Source of the DNA: Henckelia pumila
Taxonomy: Eukaryota > Streptophyta > Magnoliopsida > Lamiales > Gesneriaceae
DNA: 64,000 bases
Assembly: GCF_033568475.1 (NCBI RefSeq)
Contig: NC_133122.1
Location: forward strand, 163,830,130 to 163,894,129
Direction of reading: 5' to 3'
The notes under the pieces are model-generated. The model searched no databases and had not been told where the DNA came from. It saw only the letters and a list, made by a program, of their open reading frames with translations. The position numbers were made by a program, and so were the translations under genes. Positions within the stretch are counted from its first letter, which is position 1; the number at the start of each line of letters is the position of its first letter. Positions 34,909 through 46,102 of the stretch are shown one piece after another.

Positions 34909-35080
34909 ATAGGTTAAGTAGATGCCACCCACAGGATAGTGCCCTGTGGGTGGCATGACGGATTTTAATTGTTAAAATCAGTGGGACCCACATGGGACCC
35001 ACTGACTTTGACCAATCATGGGGTTACAAGTCGCCCGCAGGGTAGTACCCTGCGGGCGGCATGAACAAAACCCTGAAAAA
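34909..35080. mobile_element. Small element with two similar perfect hairpins
   Basis: Absent from the sister tandem copy (near 27010-27020). Its left part holds a 13-bp-arm hairpin (34923-34935 / 34943-34955, TGCCACCCACAGG arms). Its right part holds an 11-bp-arm hairpin (35033-35043 / 35047-35057, GCCCGCAGGGT arms). Both hairpins share the pattern and are followed by GGCATGA. No clear target duplication; a few bases of the old site are missing. Probably a MITE. Confidence 0.55.
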
Positions 35081-35197
35081 CACACATTTGTACTCGTGAT
35101 GCAGCTTTCTAAAATTGAAGCGAAGTGCGTTTAAAATGACAGGTTTGCTCGATAAGAAATGTTATGTATAAATTTCATTTTTATTCAAAATAATGGT

Positions 35198-35860
35198 TGT
35201 AACACTCCAAATAGTCAAATTCTAGATAAGTAATTTTAAAAGATTTAGATTTTTTTTGGAAAATTTTAAGTTATTTAAATGTTAAACACGATTAAGAGTT
35301 AGTAATTTAAACAAATCAATTGTATAATTAAGTTCAGAAATAAAATTTCAGACTTCGGACCCATCGAAAAGTTCGGAAGATACGATCAGTGTTAGGCCAT
35401 GCAGAATGTGAGGTGACAATCATACACAGACACGTGAGAGTTCCGAAGGTCCGAACTCAACCTTCCACTTACGTGTGAAGAGACCATAGACACGTCAAGT
35501 CATGCATGCGATCGAATCCGAAGAGGGGATCGGAACGTCCGAAGTCAGCAGTTCGAAACATGGCACCCATGCACGGTTTGGAATGTCCATAGTATGGTTC
35601 GAAAGGTCCGAACTCCGCCTATAAATAGGCCATCCGAGATCATAATTATTCCTCTCCTCTCTAGTCTCTTGTGTGTTCTTGCGATTTTTAGCCGCTTGTT
35701 CGAGGATCGAGAGCTAGCGGGATGCTTTGGGATAGCGGCGGAGTTGAACCCAAGCGGAGGAGCCTTCATCATCAAAGAGCTAATGACAGACGCAGGTATA
35801 AGTCTAGATTCTTAGTAGCTTTTGGGAGTAGCTATTTGTCTAATTAAGGTTTTTAGTTGG
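35198..35860 (+). mobile_element. Gypsy LTR fragment, right tandem copy
   Basis: Paralogue of 27135-27795. Starts TGTAACACTCC, with dyads at 35420-35612 and TATA box at 35620-35627, and is cut by the Athila-like LTR at 35861. Confidence 0.65.
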
Positions 35861-36045
35861 TGATAAGTGTGATTTATATGCATATTTTAGTGATATTTTG
35901 TTATTGTTTGTCATGCATTCATATGTTATTGTTATTGTTCTTTTAATTTACTTTTATCATATTTCATGCATTTGTCTGCATAATACTTCTCCTGATTTAT
36001 TTTGTAGGAAAATTTCAGAAAAAAAATAAAGATTGGGCCAGGTTT

Positions 36046-36250
36046 ATACTCGCGCGAGCGCATGTTCTGCTCGCTCGAGCGAGGCTGAAGGCGAAGAAAA
36101 GAATTTTTAGAGTCACAATCGCTCGAGCGCAAGTTATGCTCGCTCGAGCGCAAGTTATGCTCGCTCGAAAAGCGAGAAAGACGTGATCAAAAATCCTCGG
36201 GGCAGAAGTAGGCTCCCTAGAGCGCACATTGAGCCCGCTCGAGCGAGAAA
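36046..36250 (+). promoter_or_regulatory. CTCGAGCG palindrome array in Athila-like LTR
   Basis: Five to six occurrences of CTCGCTCGAGCGAG or its halves, within about 200 bp and ending about 75 bp upstream of the TATA box at 36321. Different motif but the same architecture as the TTCGGA arrays. Confidence 0.5.
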
Positions 36251-37353
36251 GACGGGCAGACTTTTTAAAGATGGAAACTCTTGCTCGGATTTCATAATAT
36301 CTTTTAGAGATTTTTGGGCGTATAAAAGGCTATGTTTCCATAAGATTGAGGGTTCCAGACGCAGATTGAAGAATCAAGAGGCGGCTACTCATAAAAATCG
36401 TTCTATTTCACTTATTTTATTTTTATTTTTTATTTTTGAAAACTTTTGTTGAGAACTATGTTAGACTTTGAGTAGTTTTTTTCTTTTTGATCAAGGCCAC
36501 GTGATTGAGCCGGATAAATTTATGTAGAAAACTTGGATGTTTATTTGGGATTTTTCAGACTTGATTTTATTTTATTTATTGTTAGATTTATATTTGTCTT
36601 GTGAATATCCTGATCAACTATTTCTTTGCATGTTCATTGGGCCTAAGTCGACAGGAGGTATTGATTTTGATTACTTTAATAATCAACACATGGTAAAATC
36701 GACTAGAAATAGAATTCGATTTCAGTGTCCGGTTTAGGTGAAAACTGAATTCTCACAGTTCTTCATGTGTTTGAATTTGATTTAGAATTACGAAAAATTA
36801 ATCCTTAAAAATTTGAATAGGTTTGATTGTTCTAGAAATAGACCTTTGAACAAGTTAAGAGAATTCCCGTAATTTAAGATTAAATCTGAGTCCTGAATCG
36901 GCTACATGTTACATAATTTGTCTGGTACCTACGTGTGTCCTTGATCGAGCTTTTCTCATATTTGAATTTAATCCAAAAATTCCTGCTGCGTTTTTAATTG
37001 AACTTTATTTGCAATTTAATTTCTTAGTTAAAAATATGAAAATTCATCACATTTATTCATTAGTCTAGATTAAGTAGGAATAATCATATTTTGGTACTCA
37101 TATATATACAGTCTCTGTGGGTTCGACATCAGGACCTTTGTCCACTCTCTATTACTTGACCTGGTATGCTTGACAGTATATTTTTATCACACCGATTTAA
37201 GCGGTCAAGTTTTTTGCGCCGTTGCTGGGGACTGTTAGTGATATCAGAATTTTTATTTCACTTGAAATTAGACTTTATTTTAATTTATTTTATTAAATTA
37301 TGAAATCTCTAATTTTGCTTTGTATTTGATTTCCATGTACTTTCTGCTTTTGC

Positions 37354-38015
37354 ATGCATAGCAAGAGACACACCAAAGATCTTCTACCACTTGATTTGGA
37401 GATCGAGCGCACACTAAGCAGAATTCGGAAAGTTAGAAGAGCTATTAATTTAGAACTTGAATCAGAGACCGAGGAAGAGATGGCGGAAAATCGTACAGTT
37501 TTGGATTTAATTCGTCCGCCAGTTGAAGGATATGGATTTAGCATAGTTCGTCCGGCTGTTGAGGCGAACAGCTTTGAGCTGAAACCTTCTATTATTCAGA
37601 TGATCCATCTTCAAGCACGGTTTGGGGGCACTTCTCAGGAGGATCCTTACGCTCATCTGGAGTGATTCTTGTCGATCTGCGACACGTTTAAGTTCAATGG
37701 AGTAAACTCTGATGCAGTGAGACTGCGGTTATTCTCATTTTCTCTACAAGGAGATGCACTTGAGTGGCTAGATGACCTGCATGCGGGTTCCATCACTACT
37801 TGGACCCAACTTGTTCAAACTTTTTTGAACAAGTATTTTCCTCCTACGAAGATGGCGAATTTATTTTCTGACATTATTTCTTACAGGCAAAAGGAGGGAG
37901 AGTCCTTACATGCAGCATGGACCAGATTTAAAGAGATGTTGAGGATGTGTCCTCAGCATAATCTCACTCAGAGCCAGCAGACGCAGACATTCTATAATGG
38001 AGCCGATCCATTAGT
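37354..38015 (+). pseudogene. Athila-like gag fragment
   Basis: The two parts in one frame, 37354-37665 and 37669-38015, are separated by a TGA stop at 37663-37665. The second part is a typical gypsy gag: CDTFKFNGV..., LRLFSFSLQGDALEWLDDL, W..LVQTFLNKYFPPTK, the QKEGESLHAAWTRFKEML helix region, and TFYNGADPLV. It ends at a truncation junction. It is the retroelement capsid protein, non-functional here. Confidence 0.82.
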
Positions 38016-38621
38016 GCTTGATTTTGAACGGTGGAGATCGAATTTGGATATCTCTAAAATTAAAAATGATTTTTTTTATCATTGCTGCTCCGTAATTCAT
38101 TCTCGCGCAATAGCTTTTCCATCTTTTCCTCTCAAATTCATCTACCTTTTGCTCATTCTTCTTCTTCTCCTAAATCCAACCAAAAACAATAATTAGGAAC
38201 TATAAAATGAATTAAAAGCAATGCAAATTCTCCTAATCATATCAATTTAACCCGAATAATCATAATTAATTATCACCACATCACAGGGGCAGCACCCTGA
38301 GTTCCGCCTAGGCGGAAATAGTTCTATCCCGGTTTTCAGATTATGCCTTCTCGAGCTCCGATTTCCGTCTTTTTCCTACAAGAAGTTTTAAATATATGAG
38401 TAAAGACCATAAAGCTAAAAAAACTCGAATTTTGGGCATAAATACGGAATACTCAAAAATCTATGCCGATAATATACCAATATTGTACTCATTTTCATGC
38501 AAAGTCTGAATTCTATCAATCACTCTTATCTGAAACACTTGCATATTCACGCTTCATCTCACTTTTTGCAATTGATTTAGTACTTTTGTTTACATTATCA
38601 GCTCTAAAACATCTCATACAT
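38016..38621 (-). pseudogene. Possible 3' exons of the broken mobile-domain gene
   Basis: On the minus strand, 38621-38516 continues an open frame from the other side of the copia insertion (...CMRCFRADNVN... to SDKSD then TGA). A further open, highly charged stretch follows a TTTAG acceptor at about 38176 (EKKKNEQKVDEFERKRW...). These fit downstream exons of the gene at 48016-49208 but are supported only by open frame and splice-like sites. 38290-38340 also holds the palindrome TTCCGCCTAGGCGGAA. Confidence 0.35.
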
Positions 38622-38626
38622 GATAC

Positions 38627-40528
38627 TGTTGAAAACGTGTTCAGATCAATTAAGAATTGATACCCGGTGCAGCGGAAGTTTAAAAAATTTTATTTTTTTA
38701 TATGGAACGATTCCATATCATGGGTATCCAAACTTTACGATTAAATTATGTTGCAAGTAAAATAATAATAATCACAATTAATAATATTTTACCTCTTCAA
38801 GCAACGGCTTGATTATGGACACCAACAGAATTTAATCTGCTCTTCTTGTATATCCCGGGAACCGATGGCTTCACGATCAATCTCCGGAATAAGGTCCACG
38901 AATAGAAAACAGAAACCCTCTGATTGATTGCACTAAAAATCAATCAGATGTTTATCGAAGAGAATAAACAGATTTGATCTGTTAATTCGATTTGTAATTT
39001 TTCACAAAAAGCACAAGTTGAATTTTCTCAAAAAGGGACAGAGGAATTTTCGAAAATCCTCTTGAAAATTATATGTAGTGTTCGAAATTTCTAGACTGAA
39101 TTCCTAATTAATTTCGAACACTGCTTACATATTTATAGATAATTTCTAGACTAGATTAAGTTATAATTGTATTAGGACTCTAACCCCTTAGGGCCCACAA
39201 TCCATAACTTAAGCCCAACAAGCCAAGCCCGTTGTTATAGAAATTAATATAAAATTTATCGTGACTCCGATTGATAAACTGATTTTACCAATGTGCACAT
39301 AAACCCTTTCTGCATCTTTTAAAGTCAAGATAATTTTTCTGAATCCGAATTCAGTGATTTCCAAAAATGCCCATCCCTATGTCATTTTAAGAAATCCCAC
39401 TCCCTTTTAATTAAGAAGTCCAACTTCTCTTTCATTAAATTTAACTCTTTAAATTTAACTATCTCTACGGGGTTTTAGTAATCCATTACTTGTGTAACCC
39501 TCAATGGTTCAGGAATACAGCTAGCCGTGGGCTCACAACTCCTTGTGACTCGGAACAATAATTTCCGACTTACCCATCGAATCATGGTAAGAGCGCCTAG
39601 TAACATCGCCCCATGATTCCCTAGGTATTACTGATAGTGCCTGCAAGAACCAGTAGATTTTGGTTAGCGTACAGTACGGTCCCTTCAACCAAATATCCCG
39701 ATCGAATCAACAACCATTGGTGCATCGAGAGTCGTTCGAGATTCGATAACTATGCATAACATCTTGGAGATCTATTAGTGACATTGCATTTGTTACTAGG
39801 AAAACCCATTAACCTAAAACACATCATGTACTCTGGCCAGAGATTCGTCACACTAATATCTCCTCAGATCGCATAGGATATCCACACTCGCAAGTATGTG
39901 GTGAATCCTTGACAACAAAGCATCGACTCCTATATGTGTCGTAACTGTACCCAATCCCGACACCTGATGACCCCAATAGAGTCGGTAAATGAGTCAAAGT
40001 ACAGTACTAGCATATATAGTCTCAATGATGTTTCAAGTAATAAGGACTAATGGTGTACAACCAAAACCGCGGACTTTATCTACTCGATAAGTGATAACCA
40101 CTTGGAAAGTCCGAATAGGGTAGTTCGATCATTCATCATATGAATATCCATTTGCATGCTTTGAACATCTCTATGTTCCACACCAATGAAACGTGGTACT
40201 TGGCATCGCAAATTCTAGTCTCAATCTCGAGCGATCCTTATCCTTATTAGCGGACGGTTCAATTGACTAGGAATTGTTTAGAATATACAGTGACTATAAG
40301 ATGTGTTTCATGATAGCCATCCCCATGTGCTACCACATCTTACATATATTATAGTATATTCAAGGTCTTTATCAAAACAACAATAGTATATCATAATATA
40401 ACATTATGAAGAAAGATAAAGTCAATGCCATTATAAAAGTGTAAATTATATTAAACAAAAGATTGTTTATACATAGAGTCACAAAAGCCCTTAGCCACAA
40501 GTTGGCTAACCGGGCACCCACTCTTTCA
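38627..40528 (-). repeat. 3' LTR of the 9.4-kb copia
   Basis: Minus strand TGAAAGAGTGGGTGCCCGG... to ...TTTTCAACA. Almost identical to 46103-48005. No gene was recognised inside. Confidence 0.93.
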
Positions 40529-40542
40529 ATCTCCCACTTGCC

Positions 40543-43500
40543 CTAAAGCCAACTAGTCACACTACGCAATCCCATTGCTTCGCGATGTTTGTCAAACAAT
40601 GGTCCTGGCAAGGGCTTAGTAAGCGGATCAGCGATATTGTCTGTAGAGGCCACTCTCTCGACACTGATGTATCCTCTTTCCACGATCTCCCGGATGATGT
40701 GGTATTTCCTCAGTACGTGTTTGGACTTCTGATGAGACCTTGGTTCCTTTGCCTGAGCAACGACACCCGTGTTGTCACAGTACACCGGGACTGGACCAAC
40801 AGCTTCAGGAATTACACCCAACTCTTGGATGAATTTCCTTATCCAAACCGCCTCTTTAGCAGCAGCTGATGCTGCAATGTATTCTTCCTCAGTGGTGGAA
40901 TCCGCTGTGGTGTCCTGCTTGGAACTCTTCCAAGAGACAGCACCGCCATTGAGCATGAATACAAATCCAGAGGTTGATTTCGAGTCATCCACGTCACATT
41001 GGAAGCTAGAGTCGGTATAGCCTTCCAACTTCAATTCTCTCCCTTCATAAACCATGAATAAATTCTTAGTCCTTCGCAAGTACTTAAGAATATCCTTCAC
41101 GGCTTTTCAATGCATTTTACCGGGATTGGCTTGGTATCTACTCGTGACGCTCAGAGCATAGGTCACATCCGGTCTGGTAGATATCATCACATACATGATA
41201 CTACCTATGGCTGATGCATATGGCACGTGTGTCATCTTTTCTATCTCTTCGTCAGTCTTGGGACACATAGACTTGGATAGAGAAACTCCATAACACATAG
41301 GTAGATGTCCTCTCTTGGACCCATCCATTGAAAACCATTTCAATATGGTGTCGATGTAGGTTGATTGAGTGAGTCCTATCATTCTTTTAGATTTATCTCT
41401 ATAGATCTGAATTCCTAGAATATAGTATGTCTCACCTAAATCCTTCATCGAGAATCTACCTGATAACCATATCTTTGTTGACTGCAACATCCCTACATCA
41501 TTTCCCATGAGTAGGATGTCATCAACATATAGTACTAAGAATGTTACCGCATTCTTAACTACTTTCTTGTACACGCATGGTTCCTCCGGGTTCTTGATAA
41601 AACCAAAATCCTTTATCTTTTCATCAAATTTCTGGTTCCAACTTCTTGATGCTTGTTTGAGACCATAGATTAATCTCTGAAGCTTGCATACCTTATGCTC
41701 GCTTCCCATGGATGTGTATCCCTCAGGCTGCATCATATAGATCTCTTCCTTAATGTTTTCATTAAGAAATGCAGTCTTTACATCCATTTGCCATATCTCA
41801 TAGTCATACCTTGCTGCTATGGCAATAAGGATTTTTATGGACTTGAACATTGCGACTGGTGAAAAGGTTTCATCATAGTCAACTCCTTGTCTTTGAGTAT
41901 AACCTTTTGCCACCAATCGTGCCTTGTAGGTCAATACCTTTCCATCAGGCCCAAGCTTTTTCTTGTAGATCCATTTGCACCCAATTGGAAAAATTCCATG
42001 GGGAGGATCTACTAAAGACCAAACTTGGTTAGAATGCATCGAGTCTATTTCCGATTGCATAGCTTCAAGCCATAAATTCGAATCCGCATCAGAAATTGCT
42101 TCCTTGAAGTTTCTTGGATCACATCCAATGTCGGGTTCACTTTGATCCCCTTCAAGAAGAAGACCATATCTAATAGGAGGCCTAGAAGTCCTCTCGGATC
42201 TCCTAGTAATAGGCGTGTCTTGTGATGATTCTTGAGGTGTAGGATCGCTATTTTATCTCGGGTTCTTCTCGAATTTCTTTGAGTTCCATCATCTTGCCTT
42301 TCTTATCCAATAAGAACTCCTTCTCCAAGAAGGTGGCATTCCTTGAAACAAACACTTTTGTTTCAGCAGGATGATAGAAATAATATCCGATTGAATTCTT
42401 CGGATACCATACAAAATAACATAAGGTGGATCGATTATCCAACTTATCTCCCACTGTCTGCTTCACGTAAGCAGGACATCCCCAAATCCTCAAGTACGAA
42501 TACTTAGGAGCTTTGCCATTCCATAACTCGTATGGTGTTTTATCTACTGCTTTAGTGTGGACGTTGTTTAACAACAATACCGCCGTTTCAAGCGCGTAGC
42601 CCCAAAACGAAGGTGGGAGCTCAGTGAAGCTCATCATGGATCGAACCATGTCCAACAAAGTTCGATTGCGACACTCCGAAACACCATTCAGCTGAGGTGT
42701 CATAGGAGGAGTCCACTGAGAGAGAATCTCATTCTCTTTTAGATAGTCCAAAAACTCGGTACTTAAGTATTCTCCACCTCGATCCGATCGAAGTGCCTTA
42801 ATATTTTTACCTAGTTTGTTTTCTACTTCAGCCTTGAATTCTTTGAACCTTTCAAATGCTTCAGACTTATATTTCATTAAATATAAATACCCATACCTAG
42901 AATGATCATTAGTAAAGGTAATGAAGTAGGTATTGCCACATTTAGTACCAATCCTAAATGGACCGCAAACAATTGTATGGATCAAATCCAACAGATTTTG
43001 ACTACGCTCAGGTTTCCCTTTGAAAGGAGATTTAGTCATTTTTTCCTTTAGGCAGGACTCACAAGTAGGTAGAGAGTTAATATCAGACATATCAAACATG
43101 CCCTCTCCCACTAGCTTGTTCATCCTCCTTGAGGAAATATGACCTAGCCTAGCATGCCAAAGGTTTGCCGGGTTTTGACTATCGTTTTTTCTTTTAATTG
43201 TTGTTACCGGTTTATCAACATAATTAATTGGAATGTCTTTTAATTTTAAGCTATATAGATCGTTTTCAAGTTGTCCATTTCCAATCAAACATTCATTCTT
43301 GTAAATATTGCAAATCTCATTCACAAAATTGCAAGAAAAACCATCTCTATCAAGCATAGAAATAGATATAATGTTTTTAACCAAATCCGGAACATATAAA
43401 ACATCTCTCAAAAATAACTTAAAATTGTTCTGCAAAATTAAATAAATGTCTCCTATAGCTTTGGCTTCGACTCTAGAACCATTCCCGAGCCTTAGCTGGG

Positions 43501-44455
43501 TCTCACCCATCCTTAGCTTACGACTTCTTGTCATCACCTGCAAATCATTGCAAATGTGAGATCCACATCCGGTATCCAATACCCAAGAAGAAGTATTAAG
43601 CGAAACATTTATTTCAATGTAAAACATACCCTTTGCAGTTCGCAACTGTTCGAGGTATTCCTTGCAGTTACGTTTCCAATGACCGGGTTTCTTGCAGTAA
43701 TGACAAACGTTTTCATCTTTTATCCCAATTGAAGCCTTGGCCTTTCCCTTCTTATTTGGTACAATCTTCTTGGGAGGGGCAGAACGTTTCTTACCCTTTC
43801 CACTTGGTCCTTTCTTAGAGTTAGAAGAGGAGCCAACCAAGAGTACCGGTTTATCCTTCTTTAGTGTGGCTTCATATGTGACAAGCATATTGACCATCTC
43901 TTCAAGGGTGGCCTCTATCTTGTTCATATTGAAGTTCATCACAAAACCGTCAAATGATGAAGGAAGTGATAGAAGCAACAAGTCCGCGCTAAGTTCATGC
44001 TCCAAAGTCAAGTCGAGTGTTACCAACTTTTCAATGAGCCTAATCATGCGCACCCCATGCTCACGGACCGAAGTCCCATCTCGCATGCGGCTCGTCATGA
44101 GCTCTCTGACGGTGGCATACCTCTCCGACCTTGACTGAGCTCCAAAGAGTTCCTTGAGGTTCTTGTGAATGTCAGCAGCATTCACGGCATCCTCGAATCT
44201 CCTTTGAAGCTCATCAGACATCGAAGCCTGCATGTAGCATTTGGCCTTGATATCATGGTCCCACCATAAATCAAGTTTGGCCAACTCTTCCGGACTTGTA
44301 TTAGCCGGGGCTTCCTTCGGAGGCGGCTTCTCTAACACGTAGAAAACTTTTTCCGAAATAAGAATAATTTTCAACTTACGGAACCATTCCGTATAGTTTG
44401 CGCCAGTCAATTTGTTTTGTTCGAGAATTGAAAACAGTGGATTGCGAGAAGTCAT
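40543..44455 (-). pseudogene. Copia gag-pol polyprotein, lightly broken
   Basis: In order: gag from MTSRNPLFSILEQNKLTG; zinc knuckle CHYCKKPGHWKRNC; protease active site WVLDTGCGSH; integrase zinc finger HARLGHIS...CESC; integrase core (residues near SDRGGEY and NGVSECRNRTL); reverse transcriptase (KARLVAKGYTQ, LYVDDILLMG with YVDD intact); RNase H (EGYTDSSFQ, YCDNTG, HVLRKYHIIREI). Gag to integrase is 44455-42248, 735 codons. Faults: a one-base frameshift near 42255; a TGA in place of the usual Trp codon at 41104-41106; and the integrase's first catalytic position reads HTIVCGPF rather than the usual HTDVCGPF. Otherwise full-length. Confidence 0.93.
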
Positions 44456-46089
44456 TGTAATAGTATACTGAAAAGGAAACAGACAATAATCAATGATTGT
44501 TTAATTAATTTACTAAGACATAAAATATGGCGAATTTTAATTTTATGAATTACACTCCCACTATTTTAACGATTTCACTACCCTCTAGTGAAAACGGGAA
44601 ACTGTTTTCCTTAGTGAGAACATTGAATCCAATTGACAAATCATGATCCCGAATAATATCAGCCAACCATAATTTTCAAAAGGTAGAGCCCAATTACTTC
44701 CAAAGTAATCCCCATGTTTTTACCTCATGTCCAATAAGGGCCCAATAATATGACGCCGTTTATTGTGACATGTCAAGATAACCCATCAATATTAAGTTGT
44801 GATGGACGGTCGCCATGTGGATCCCCAATAATATGAGCCAATTCCATGGGAGTTCCACCCAACTTACAACATGTGTCGATCCAATGTACAGCTTTCCGAC
44901 GAACGGGCCCCCCCAATAATATGAGCCGGACCATATCCGCGGGTAGCATCTCATACATTGATCGTTGATGGAAGGTAGGAATATTTAAACAACATTTAAA
45001 TTCTTTTTTTATTAATCTTGATATCAATTTTAAATCATATTTAAAATGAGGGATTTTTAATTTTGAAAATTTGTCTCATCATGCAATTTATGTATGCTTG
45101 CGGGATTCATACAATTTAGTCTAAACATGCATACATCAATAATATCATATATTATTTAAGGATGATCGATCCCATTAACTAATCGACCCGTGGTTGCCAA
45201 TCACGAGTCTAAGTCTAATCCTAGGTGATATGCAAGTATGCAATGCAATCCTATTACATTGAGCTTCCAATTTACATTTCTTCGGTCTTCATTGTCTGCT
45301 GGGCCCACCATTTCTTCAAATCTTTGTCTCCCACTAAGTCTAATAAATTTACAATAAATTTCGATGACAAATATGGGATACATTTTTAGGGGTGGGAACG
45401 GGCCATAAACCAGGCCCACTTTTATTACATATGACAATCATATTGGGCTATAAACTAAGCCCATTAATAAAATCCAACAACAATAAGACAAATGTAAATT
45501 ATCTAACATACACCTAAAACATTGGTCATGGCAATCGATCATCCTTTATCCAATAATTAATTCAATAATTAAATAATTGGATAAACATGCAAAGGCATCA
45601 TAATTTAAAAGATAAAATCATATTTTATCTTATCCAACCATAAGATCATATTTTATCATCAATTGTACCAAAATAATTAATTTTATAAAATTTAATTTAA
45701 CGGACAAAATTTATAAATTTTCCAAAAATTCAAATTTATCCAAAAATCAATTTTAAAATTTTTGGACTCGAACAATTCGATCCGATGCCTCGTGAACCAA
45801 TCAAAAACAATTTTCGATCGGATCAAAAACTAGAATTTCAAAAAAAAAATTAAAATTTTAATTAAAAATTAAAAATAATTTTTTCCGGGCTGCCCGGGAG
45901 AATCCCGGGCAGCCCGCGCCCCAAAGAGGGGCCCGGGCAGGGCAGCCCGTCGCTGCCCCTTGGGCAGCGACGCTCGCTGCCCGATTTGCCCATTAAAATT
46001 CAATTTTAAAATTTTCGTTTTGTTTCAAAAACCGAGGCTTAAAAATTTTGTACAATCGATTAATTTAATCATTTGATCTGAGCAACCTG
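44456..46089 (-). other. Leader of the 9.4-kb copia (5' untranslated)
   Basis: About 1.6 kb between primer-binding site and gag. Near 44652, 44741, 44824 and 44912 the motif CCCAATAATATGAGCC (plus strand) recurs every 83-89 bp, a diverged tandem repeat. Near the primer-binding site, 45887-45972 is a GC-rich hairpin cluster in otherwise AT-rich sequence. No protein-coding frame. Confidence 0.75.
45887..45972 (-). promoter_or_regulatory. GC-rich triple hairpin in copia leader RNA
   Basis: Three consecutive perfect inverted repeats. 45887-45898/45904-45915 have 12-bp arms GGGCTGCCCGGG and a 5-base loop. 45918-45922/45928-45932 have arms GCCCC. 45948-45958/45962-45972 have 11-bp arms CGTCGCTGCCC and a 3-base loop. 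They lie 120-215 nt downstream of the primer-binding site. By analogy with retroviral leaders this could be a dimerisation or packaging signal, but that is inference. Confidence 0.6.
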
Positions 46090-46101
46090 GCTTTGATACC
46101 A
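46090..46101 (-). other. Primer-binding site of the 9.4-kb copia
   Basis: Minus strand TGGTATCAAAGC, one base from the LTR end at 46103; complementary to initiator tRNA-Met with one mismatch to the common form. Fixes LTR end and strand. Confidence 0.85.
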
Positions 46102-46102
46102 C

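Larger units (their letters stand above)
28044..36108 (+). repeat. Older tandem duplication, right copy (interrupted)
   Basis: Homologous to 25927-28043 but split by the copia element 28401-34290 (28044-28400 corresponds to about 25927-26280; 34296-36108 to about 26275-28043). It lacks the Tourist-like MITE and carries the hairpin element at about 34909-35080. Beyond 36108 the Athila-like element continues, so this copy keeps the longer flank. Confidence 0.85.
35861..38015 (+). mobile_element. Truncated Athila-like gypsy element
   Basis: An LTR of about 1.35 kb starts TGATAAGTGTGATTT (35861) and ends near 37207. The motif TTTTTTGCGCCGTTGCTGG follows at about 37210, a hallmark of the Athila/Tat leader and primer-binding region. 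gag starts at about 37354 and the element stops at about 38015. The LTR has a TATA box (TATAAAAG, 36321-36328) preceded by CTCGCTCGAGCG-type palindromes at 36046-36250. Confidence 0.75.
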
